Source of the DNA: an uncultured Methanomethylovorans sp.
GTDB taxonomy: Archaea > Halobacteriota > Methanosarcinia > Methanosarcinales > Methanosarcinaceae
Direction: 5' to 3'
NCBI GenBank assembly: GCA_937968035.1
Contig: CALBTS010000605.1
Location: 1-11,186, forward strand
Length of the DNA: 11,186 bases
Below are positions 5,748-11,186 of this stretch, one piece after another. The notes under the pieces were generated by a model. It was not told the DNA's origin. It worked only from the letters and a program-made list of their open reading frames with translations, and made no database searches. Each line of letters starts with the position of its first letter. Within the stretch, counting starts at the first letter, position 1. A program made the position numbers and the translations under genes.

Positions 5748-5777
5748 ACTCCTAAAAGATGAGGACACAAGGAAGAT

Positions 5778-6134
5778 CTATTCTTCCTGTTCCTTTTTAG
5801 TCTCTTCTTCTTTAGCCTTTGCTTTTTTCTCGCCGATCAGCTCATCAAGTTTATCCTGCAGTTGTTGGATCTGGTCTTTTAGAACTTTCAGATCGTCCTT
5901 CTTCACGACTTCAGCACGCTTGAAAGTTTCCTGGACCTTTGAATTGATCTTCTTTTCAATATCTTCTTTCTGTTTTTTCTGTTCTTCGAGAACCTCTTTG
6001 ACGAACTTTTTACCTTCTTCCTTGTTCATCTCCCCACTTTCTATAAGTTCCTTTGAAAGCTCGTTGATCTTATCTTCTGTAAGGGCCCATAGGCCAATTC
6101 CAAAAAGTCCCACTTTTTTCAGAGTATCTTTCAT
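5778..6134 (-). CDS. Phasin-like coiled-coil protein
   Basis: A 118-residue, highly charged helical protein. Residues 1-50 (KVGLFGIGLWALTEDKINEL, then a second helix with GEMNKEEGKKFVKEVLEE) match the pattern of phasin-like, polyhydroxyalkanoate granule-associated proteins found widely, including in organisms without such granules. Residues 78-100 (DDLKVLKDQIQQLQDKLDEL) are a leucine-heptad coiled coil, and the tail from 101 is almost all Lys and Glu. GAGGTGA (6141-6147) sits 6 bases before the ATG. The short Gly-rich hydrophobic patch near the N terminus could touch a membrane or a particle surface. It is first in a two-gene unit with the repeat protein downstream, so the pair may form one structure. 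No PHA synthesis gene is in the window, so a granule role is not supported. Confidence 0.78.
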   Translation of the reverse strand: MKDTLKKVGLFGIGLWALTEDKINELSKELIESGEMNKEEGKKFVKEVLEEQKKQKEDIEKKINSKVQETFKRAEVVKKDDLKVLKDQIQQLQDKLDELIGEKKAKAKEEETKKEQEE

Positions 6135-6140
6135 ACTATT

Positions 6141-6195
6141 TCACCTCATTAAGAGTTGTATTCTGATAAAATAAATATCTTTGTACAATATATGG
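6141..6195 (-). promoter_or_regulatory. Promoter and ribosome-binding site of the phasin-like gene
   Basis: On the minus strand CCATATATTG (6195-6186) is a TATA-like box predicting a start near 6165, giving a leader of about 30 bases that holds GAGGTGA at 6141-6147. A second AT-rich box, ATATTTATTTTA (6178-6167), is possible but would leave almost no leader. Confidence 0.4.
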
Positions 6196-6218
6196 ATGAG
6201 CGTAGTCATCGCTTACGG

Positions 6219-6240
6219 AAACAAAAAAATAAAAAGAGCA
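6219..6240 (-). terminator. T-rich terminator after atwA
   Basis: The minus strand reads CTCTTTTTATTTTTTTGTTT about 20 bases past the atwA stop. T-rich tracts without a strong hairpin are normal archaeal terminators. Confidence 0.55.
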
Positions 6241-6258
6241 TTGTGATCTAGAGAAGTA

Positions 6259-7983
6259 TCATTTTTCGGCAATAAGGGATTCCATTGTTCTTTCCAGGTA
6301 ACTGGCATGGCTCATTTCTATAAGCTGGTTTGATACTTCCAGCGGATCACCATCATTTACCACTTTTGCATCATCTATCAGAACTGCTCTGTGAGATACT
6401 TCTTTCACAAAATCCATGTGATGGCTTACAATGATGATCGTGGTGCCAAATTCTTTGTTTATTCTTTTGAGGGCATTTGTAACATCCCTTAATGTTACCG
6501 GATCCAGGTCACCGAATGGTTCATCGAGCATGAGTATTTCCGGACGTGTGGTAAGTGCAAGAGCTATGTAGGCCCTTACATGTTCTCCGCCGCTTATCTG
6601 GTAAGGTTTTTTGTAAAGTATGTCCAGAGGCAGGTCAAGAGCTTCAAAAATTTGTGTTGCGTGTTCCTTCACATCTTCAAAGGTTACCTTAGGGAAAAGT
6701 TTACCGTAGATCTCAGGTGCTATTTGCATCTGCCGCATGATCTTGTCCTTCTCTTCCTCTTCCATATCAGGCAATGCATAAAGTATATCCAGTACTTCTT
6801 CGGACACTTTCAGCTCTTTTGCTTTTTCACGCGCGTATTCCAGGGACCCAGGCCCTTTTATCTGCATTCTGAACCCGATCTGCTGACCTATGGTCGAATG
6901 CGGGGAAAGAGTGAACTCCTGATGCATTATGCTTATCTTTTTTCTCAGTTCCATCCTTCTGGAATTGAAATGTGTGATATCCAGCCATTCTCCATCATGC
7001 AGGTACAGTATCTCACCGGAAGTGGGTGATGTAAGCCCTTCGATCATCTTAAGCAGGGTAGTTTTCCCTGCTCCAGATTGTCCTATAAAGGATACGATCT
7101 CTCCTCTGTGGATGTCAAGTGACAGGCCTTTGAAGTTCAGCACTTCTCCTACCCTTATAAGTGCCAGACGCTTGTTGATATCTTTTATTTTGATAACCGT
7201 TTCCTTTTTCTCTAACGGAGTGATCTCTACCTGTGGCTGCATGTCCTTGAGGAAATGTTTCAGTACTGCTTCTGTCTTTCCTTCCTCTATTATATGACCA
7301 TCTTCCAGGTATATGAGCCGGTCAGTGATATACATATGCAGTTCCGGCAGATGGGACACTACTATTATAGGGATGTTGAGCTCCTTCTTCACTTTCTTTA
7401 TAACGTCAAGGACTTCCTGTTTTGTGCCCGGCCCTGTCATGGTCACGGGTTCATCAAGCAGTAATAGTTTTGGTTTTGCAGCTAGCTGGCGTGCGAGGAT
7501 AAGTCTCTGCTTCTCTCCACCGCTAAGAGCGCTTGTCACATGCAGTGCTTTGTGCTCAAGGCCTACAACCTTAAGGTATTCCATAGACTCTTCGTATATC
7601 TCATCGTAAAATGGTGAATCGCTCTCAGGTAATCCTTCATGGCCCTCTCGTCTGGAATTGATCCTGCGGATGATGTTCTCTATGGCAGGTCCGTTCCATA
7701 GCCCGAAATTACGCTGCAGATGAATTGCAGTGTTCTGTATAAGATCCTTCATATCATCTTTATCCGAATCCGGAAAGAACTGTTTTCCTTCAAGCTTGAT
7801 GACCCCTTCATCAAAACTCTCCACACCCCGGAGTATTCGCAGGAGTGTACTCTTACCGCTCCCGCTTTTCCCTGTTATGCCCAGTATCTCCCCATCATTC
7901 GCGGTAAAACTGATCCCTTCGAGTACTCTCTTCCGTTCATTCAGTACATTATAGTCCTTCGCAAGACCTTCTACCTTAAGCAT
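6259..7983 (-). CDS. atwA: AtwA, methyl-coenzyme M reductase system component A2 (twin ABC ATPase)
   Basis: A 574-residue soluble protein with two ABC ATPase domains and no membrane segment. Component A2 is needed for the ATP-dependent reductive activation of methyl-coenzyme M reductase, the methane-forming enzyme whose nickel cofactor F430 must be kept as Ni(I). Domain 1: Walker A GKSGSGKST (38-46), Q-loop Gln90, signature LSGGE (153-157), Walker B LLLLDEP (173-179), His211. Domain 2: Walker A GQSGAGKTT (301-309), Q-loop Gln355, signature ISGGE (463-467), Walker B ILMLDEP (483-489), His521. All ATPase residues are intact. After Walker B, domain 1 reads VTMTGPGT where a typical D-loop would be SALD-like, while domain 2 has the normal GDLDP; the two sites are therefore probably unequal. 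GGAGATGAT precedes the ATG. It lies 59 bases after the GGGP synthase gene. Confidence 0.92.
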   Translation of the reverse strand: MLKVEGLAKDYNVLNERKRVLEGISFTANDGEILGITGKSGSGKSTLLRILRGVESFDEGVIKLEGKQFFPDSDKDDMKDLIQNTAIHLQRNFGLWNGPAIENIIRRINSRREGHEGLPESDSPFYDEIYEESMEYLKVVGLEHKALHVTSALSGGEKQRLILARQLAAKPKLLLLDEPVTMTGPGTKQEVLDVIKKVKKELNIPIIVVSHLPELHMYITDRLIYLEDGHIIEEGKTEAVLKHFLKDMQPQVEITPLEKKETVIKIKDINKRLALIRVGEVLNFKGLSLDIHRGEIVSFIGQSGAGKTTLLKMIEGLTSPTSGEILYLHDGEWLDITHFNSRRMELRKKISIMHQEFTLSPHSTIGQQIGFRMQIKGPGSLEYAREKAKELKVSEEVLDILYALPDMEEEEKDKIMRQMQIAPEIYGKLFPKVTFEDVKEHATQIFEALDLPLDILYKKPYQISGGEHVRAYIALALTTRPEILMLDEPFGDLDPVTLRDVTNALKRINKEFGTTIIIVSHHMDFVKEVSHRAVLIDDAKVVNDGDPLEVSNQLIEMSHASYLERTMESLIAEK

Positions 7984-8015
7984 AAGATATCATCTCCATA
8001 CGTGGTTCCAGAAGC

Positions 8016-8026
8016 CATAAAAAAGG
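8016..8026 (-). terminator. Possible weak T-run terminator after the GGGP synthase gene
   Basis: The minus strand carries T6 (complement of 8019-8024) about 20 bases after the stop. It may partly separate the GGGPS transcript from atwA, although read-through is plausible because no convincing atwA TATA box is seen in the 59-base gap. Confidence 0.3.
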
Positions 8027-8042
8027 AAAGATGGATATTGTA

Positions 8043-8786
8043 TTATTTTTTGATGGCAGATACAAGTTCCCGGATCTTGCCAGTAACATCGGAAGTCTCT
8101 TCCACGACCGTACCTGTAACGATCATATCAGCACCAGCCTGTGCGCATTTACGTGCTGTTTCTGCGTCCCTTATGCCACCGCCTACTATAAGCATGTTGT
8201 TCCCCAGCGCATGCTTGACAGCAGCGATCATCTCCGGGGTTGCCGGACCATCCGCACCGGATCCAGTTTCCAGATATGTATAATGCATGCCCAGGTATTT
8301 ACCTGCAAGTGAATAGGCAACAGCTATTTCGGGCTTGTTCTTCGGAATGAGCTTTGCATCGCCTACCCATCCAACTGTGCCTCCGGGTTCGATGATTATA
8401 TATGCCATGGAGATGGCTTCAATGCCGCTTTTATACACAAGCGGGGCACCCATAGCCTGGTTGCTTGTAATATAGTTTACATCCCTCGAGTTGAGCAGGC
8501 TCATGAAGAATATAGCATCGGCATGCGCACTCACGCCCGCGGCACTGCCAGGAAAGAGGATGATTGGCAGATCTGTTACTTCTTTGATCTTTAGAATAGT
8601 CTGGTCAAGGAGCACACCTCCAGCTCCGGTTGACCCTCCTATCATTATTGCATCAGTACCTCCTTCCTTTGCTGCAAAAGCCATAGCAGCAGCTTTTTCA
8701 GGGGATTGGGATGCAGGGTCGATAAGTGTCAAGTGAACTGTACCTTCGCGCTCTGCGATCTCGTTCAGGTACTTTTCCACTTGCAT
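8043..8786 (-). CDS. (S)-3-O-geranylgeranylglyceryl phosphate synthase (GGGPS)
   Basis: A 247-residue TIM-barrel prenyltransferase that joins geranylgeranyl diphosphate to sn-glycerol-1-phosphate, the first committed step of archaeal ether-lipid synthesis. Motifs in order: HLTLIDPA (18-25, with the Asp that binds magnesium), GGTDAIMIGGSTG (42-54), ILFPGS (76-81), YTYLETGSGADGP (169-181), IVGGGIRD (200-207) and ADMIVTGT (219-226), the last two forming phosphate-binding loops. The frame is open upstream to 8855, but I start at the ATG at 8786: homology begins at MQVEKYLNEI, the length then matches the family, and the added 23 codons would overlap rpl40e in another frame. The L40e stop is 8 bases upstream and supplies GTGGCTGATCC as a ribosome-binding region. 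It shares a transcript with rpl40e. Confidence 0.96.
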   Translation of the reverse strand: MQVEKYLNEIAEREGTVHLTLIDPASQSPEKAAAMAFAAKEGGTDAIMIGGSTGAGGVLLDQTILKIKEVTDLPIILFPGSAAGVSAHADAIFFMSLLNSRDVNYITSNQAMGAPLVYKSGIEAISMAYIIIEPGGTVGWVGDAKLIPKNKPEIAVAYSLAGKYLGMHYTYLETGSGADGPATPEMIAAVKHALGNNMLIVGGGIRDAETARKCAQAGADMIVTGTVVEETSDVTGKIRELVSAIKK

Positions 8787-8794
8787 GGGCCGGA

Positions 8795-8944
8795 TCAGCC
8801 ACCCTTTGCTTCCTTGGATTTGGGACGTAGTGCCTTGCTTCCGCATTTCCTGCACCTGTCTGCACGTGAAGCGTTGCGGGCATTACATTTCATACATATC
8901 TTTTTGTTAAGTATCCTGTTTTCTGCTTCTGGGAATCTTGCCAT
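8795..8944 (-). CDS. rpl40e: 50S ribosomal protein L40e
   Basis: A short gene of 49 codons that is easily missed. It begins [20 protein letters not shown] and ends SKEAKGG. This is the archaeal L40e ribosomal protein, a small component of the large subunit, of full family length (about 48-50 residues). It carries a zinc ribbon with Cys17, Cys20, Cys31 and Cys34 (C-x2-C-x10-C-x2-C). The rest is basic, as expected for an rRNA-binding protein. AAGGTGA (8951-8957) lies 6 bases before the ATG. Its stop is 8 bases before the GGGP synthase start, which makes the two genes an operon led by L40e. Confidence 0.95.
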   Translation of the reverse strand: MARFPEAENRILNKKICMKCNARNASRADRCRKCGSKALRPKSKEAKGG

Positions 8945-8950
8945 GTTAAT

Positions 8951-9020
8951 TCACCTTGATGATATGGAATAAATGATCCTAATAGTAGGCTGGTTACATG
9001 AAGTTTAAGACATATAATTG
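8951..9020 (-). promoter_or_regulatory. Promoter and ribosome-binding site of the rpl40e operon
   Basis: On the minus strand CAATTATATG (9020-9011) is a TATA-like box predicting a start near 8990; AAGGTGA at 8951-8957 is the ribosome-binding site for the ATG at 8944. The box lies only about 45 bases past the gatB stop, so some gatB read-through is possible. Confidence 0.5.
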
Positions 9021-9064
9021 TTTTGGACAGGCTGCTCACTTTGGAGGCAGCTTATTTACTCCCC

Positions 9065-10900
9065 CTACTTTTCTATCTCCTCAATTATCTTCCACAAATC
9101 TTTGTCTTCATCAAGTATTCTACGAATCATTTCAATACCCACTTCTTTAGCATGTCTTTTTTCAGTTACTTCTCTATCTATCTCTATAATATCTTCACAT
9201 TGAATTGAAAATGGACGGTCTGAGTTATTATTCTTCCCTTTCAAAATGACTGAATTATATGGTGGATTCAGAGGTGCGCATATTACAGAGTGTCTATTTC
9301 CTCTATTGTTCAATTCACGGGTTAAAATATTCATCCATTCCGCAGCAGTTTTTGGATCAACTTTAGACTTTAAACAATCATAAAATATTTGGTCAAGCAA
9401 CATATTTTGAACTATCCTCGGATCGGACCTGCCAGCAGTTTTCTTCATGACCTCGCCCACAAGAGAGTTGAGTGCCTTATTTTTGCCTCCAAGGTAGTCA
9501 CGCACGACTTCTGGTTTTTCAGCCAATGATTCTTTGACTGCATTTGTGATTATATCCACGTCATTTAACAATCCTTCTATGTTCTTCAATTCGTCAAGAT
9601 ATTTATAAAATTCATCGCCTTTCCATTCCTTATCAAGTAAATTGCGAAGTGCTTCAACACCTTTATTCTCACTGATCTCTTTATCAATAACACGTTTAAT
9701 TATCTCTATAAAATCACTTGAATAAATTGTTTTAGTTTTAGTTTTATCCTTTGCATTTATGCAAGAAAGGAATGCTAATAATGTGGGATTTGAGGAATTG
9801 TATTTTGATCCGCCGTGAACAACTAAGTCTCTATAGTTCAATTCACCTTTCAAAATATCAGCTACCCATACAGCAGCGACTTTAGGATTTATTTCATGAG
9901 CAACAGCCTCATAAAAATCTGCAATAAACTGATTTGTAGTCAGCGCCCGAGCATGCATATCTGCGATTACATACTGCTTTATGAAACGGTCCTTTTTTGC
10001 ATCAGGAAGCTCAGGCAATGTCTTTATCACTTTCGGAACCCTGTCAGCCACTCTCATGGGTACAAGATCGGGTTCCGGGAAGTAGCGGTAGTCATGTTCT
10101 TCTTCCTTCGTACGCATGGAAAGTGTAACTCCCCTAGCTTCATCGAAGTGCCTGGTTTCCATGGTGATCTTGCCACCACGCCTCACTTGGTTCTTCTGCC
10201 TCATGATCTCGTAGAGCAGGGCTCTCTCTGCTCCCTTGAAGGAGGAGATGTTTTTGACCTCTACGCGGTCTCCGTAAAAGACTGAGACGTTAGCATCGAC
10301 TCTCATAGCTCCCTCCAGATCACCGTTGAACACATCAAGGTAGTCAAGAATGCTCCTTAGCTTGTCCAGATAGCGCCTCGCTTCCTTGGGGCTTCTCATA
10401 TCCGGCTCGCTGACTATCTCGATAAGTGTCATTCCGGAACGGTTGTAGTTGATAAGTGTTCCCTTGGACTTGTCGATGCTTCCCATATGCTGGAGCCTTC
10501 CAGGGTCTTCTTCTATATGAGCGCGTGTTATCCCTATTTCGCGCTCTCCGTCCTCACCTTCAATACTCACTTTGCCACCGCTTGCAATAGGGTAGTCGTA
10601 CTGGGTGGTCTGGAAACCTTTTGGAAGGTCAGGGTAGTAGTAGTTCTTCCTGTGGAACTGGGTCTGCTCTGCAATATTACAGTTCAGTGCAAGCCCTATC
10701 TTGATGGCAAACTCAACTGCTCTTTCGTTGATTACCGGTAGTGAACCAGGCAGTCCCAGGCATACGGGACATACGTGCGTGTTGGGTTCCGAGTCATGGT
10801 AATTCGTGGAACAACCGCAGAATAATTTAGTGTTGAGTTTGTTCAGCTGGACGTGGACCTCAAGTCCTATCCTTACCCCGTCAGGGTTCTCGTATACCAT
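9065..10900 (-). CDS. gatB: GatB, aspartyl/glutamyl-tRNA amidotransferase subunit B, with an unusual C-terminal extension
   Basis: Subunit B of GatCAB, which binds mischarged Asp-tRNA(Asn) (or Glu-tRNA(Gln)), activates it with ATP and accepts ammonia from GatA. The catalytic cradle is intact: IGLEVHVQL (11-19), zinc cysteines Cys28, Cys30, Cys44 and Cys47, HRKNYYYPDLPKGFQ (83-97), EEDPGR (130-135) and MRVDANVSV (199-207). The helical part follows (INPKVAAVWVADILKGELNYRDL, 337-359 in two parts), then the YqeY-like tail up to about residue 504 (GRSDPRIVQNMLL). GatB usually ends there, at 475-500 residues. Here 107 further residues follow, and they resemble the helical segment a second time. The start overlaps the gatA stop by one base (TAATG) with a strong GGAGGTG upstream. 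Confidence is high for function, low for what the extension does. Confidence 0.95.
   Translation of the reverse strand: MVYENPDGVRIGLEVHVQLNKLNTKLFCGCSTNYHDSEPNTHVCPVCLGLPGSLPVINERAVEFAIKIGLALNCNIAEQTQFHRKNYYYPDLPKGFQTTQYDYPIASGGKVSIEGEDGEREIGITRAHIEEDPGRLQHMGSIDKSKGTLINYNRSGMTLIEIVSEPDMRSPKEARRYLDKLRSILDYLDVFNGDLEGAMRVDANVSVFYGDRVEVKNISSFKGAERALLYEIMRQKNQVRRGGKITMETRHFDEARGVTLSMRTKEEEHDYRYFPEPDLVPMRVADRVPKVIKTLPELPDAKKDRFIKQYVIADMHARALTTNQFIADFYEAVAHEINPKVAAVWVADILKGELNYRDLVVHGGSKYNSSNPTLLAFLSCINAKDKTKTKTIYSSDFIEIIKRVIDKEISENKGVEALRNLLDKEWKGDEFYKYLDELKNIEGLLNDVDIITNAVKESLAEKPEVVRDYLGGKNKALNSLVGEVMKKTAGRSDPRIVQNMLLDQIFYDCLKSKVDPKTAAEWMNILTRELNNRGNRHSVICAPLNPPYNSVILKGKNNNSDRPFSIQCEDIIEIDREVTEKRHAKEVGIEMIRRILDEDKDLWKIIEEIEK
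9110..9391 (-). repeat. Second copy of the GatB helical segment (coding repeat)
   Basis: Codons 504-597 read like codons 328-424 (9629-9919). FYEAVAHEINPKVAAVW pairs with FYDCLKSKVDPKTAAEW, and a 33-residue ungapped stretch from TIYSSDFIEI... (second residue onward) pairs with SIQCEDIIEI... with 12 identities by my count. Spacing between the two matched blocks is nearly equal in the copies (about 53 and 50 residues). The similarity is visible in protein, not in DNA, so any duplication is old or came from another lineage. Confidence 0.5.
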
Positions 10901-11186
10901 TATGCCACCTCCGCAGGTCTTTTGGTATGATGTTCAGTGTTCTGCTCGAAGCTGTATGCAGCCCTGAGCACCGTCGCCTCATCGAAGTGTTTGCCGATTA
11001 TTTGCAGTCCGATAGGCAATCCTTCCGTAAAGCCGCATGGCAGGGATATGGAAGGCACACCTGCAAGGTTGATGGGCACAGTGTTCACATCTGCCAGGTA
11101 TAATGCAAGCGGGTCTTCTACTTTTTCTCCAAGCTTAAAGGCAGGAGTGGGCATGGTAGGCGTCATCAGGCAGTCGAATTCCTTGA
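10900..11186 (-). CDS. gatA: GatA, glutamyl/aspartyl-tRNA amidotransferase subunit A, C-terminal part
   Basis: Only the last 94 codons are in the window; the gene runs off the right edge. GatA is the amidase-signature subunit that hydrolyses glutamine and passes ammonia to GatB. The visible part has the conserved C-terminal motifs [10 protein letters not shown], then [14 protein letters not shown] and [15 protein letters not shown], followed by the final helix [14 protein letters not shown]. The catalytic Ser-cisSer-Lys triad lies further upstream and is not visible. The stop TAA shares its last base with the gatB ATG, so the two subunits are translationally coupled. The frame reads without interruption to the window edge. 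Confidence 0.96.
   Translation of the reverse strand, partial: KEFDCLMTPTMPTPAFKLGEKVEDPLALYLADVNTVPINLAGVPSISLPCGFTEGLPIGLQIIGKHFDEATVLRAAYSFEQNTEHHTKRPAEVA

Noticed and set aside
5482..6174. A 230-codon plus-strand frame opposite the phasin-like and beta-repeat genes
   Set aside because: The Ser/Phe-rich translation is the mirror of Glu/Lys-rich coding sequence; both minus-strand genes have better start signals and sensible protein composition.
7720..8283. Plus-strand frame spanning the start of atwA and the end of the GGGP synthase gene
   Set aside because: It overlaps two well-supported genes on the other strand and has no recognisable domain or ribosome-binding site.
8787..8855. Extended start of the GGGP synthase gene at 8855
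   Set aside because: The added 23 residues are the out-of-frame reading of rpl40e; the family start fits the ATG at 8786.
9023..9057. GCTGC/GCAGC inverted repeat after gatB as a terminator
   Set aside because: Only about five pairs match and no T-tract follows on the minus strand; I could not support it.
9560..9930. AT-rich block inside gatB as an intein or inserted mobile gene
   Set aside because: There are no intein splice motifs or endonuclease signatures, and the block encodes recognisable GatB sequence in frame.
1..11186. CRISPR array, tRNA or rRNA gene, or complete insertion sequence
   Set aside because: No regularly spaced direct repeats, no cloverleaf with a T-arm GTTCGAATC-like motif in the intergenic regions, and no transposase-like protein were found on reading both strands.

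Overview
The window looks like chromosomal DNA of a methanogenic archaeon, most likely in the order Methanosarcinales. The evidence is the ATP-binding MCR-activation protein AtwA, the archaeal lipid enzyme GGGP synthase, archaeal ribosomal protein L40e, archaeal GatA/GatB and the nitrogen repressor NrpR. NrpR here carries a DNA-binding domain plus a single effector domain, the split architecture known from Methanosarcina. Shine-Dalgarno sites (AGGAG, GAGGT, AGGTGA) and TATA-like boxes are readable before most genes. The species cannot be fixed from sequence reading alone.

Layout. (1) 1-290, minus strand: the C-terminal scrap of a type I restriction-modification HsdM subunit with its start lost, possibly followed at the very edge by the start of hsdS. 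(2) 290-498: non-coding, with GC-rich boxes at both ends. (3) 499-2252, minus strand: amt-glnK, the ammonium channel and its PII partner, behind a promoter carrying a perfect 7-1-7 palindrome. (4) 2538-3506, plus strand: an orphan beta-class DNA methyltransferase with a helical C-terminal extension, probably leaderless. (5) 3511-4491, minus strand: nrpR. (6) 4792-5067, plus strand: a small DUF3303-type protein. (7) 5127-6134, minus strand: a phasin-like coiled-coil protein followed by a protein with two beta-sandwich-like repeats. Genes 6 and 7 converge on one hairpin terminator that can serve both strands. (8) 6259-8944, minus strand: rpl40e, GGGP synthase and atwA. (9) 9065-11186, minus strand: gatA (partial) overlapping gatB by one base.

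How it fits together. The left half is a nitrogen-sensing neighbourhood: Amt imports ammonium, GlnK gates it, and NrpR would repress such genes when nitrogen is plentiful. A DNA methyltransferase is lodged between them, and a restriction-modification remnant sits beside glnK, so the locus has taken in accessory DNA. The right half is housekeeping: translation (L40e, GatA/GatB), membrane lipid synthesis (GGGPS) and methanogenesis (AtwA).

The most unusual object is gatB. It is 611 codons long, against about 475-500 for the family. The extra ~107 residues resemble a second copy of the enzyme's own helical segment, and both copies lie in AT-rich blocks separated by a GC-normal stretch. I found no CRISPR array, tRNA, rRNA or complete insertion sequence.
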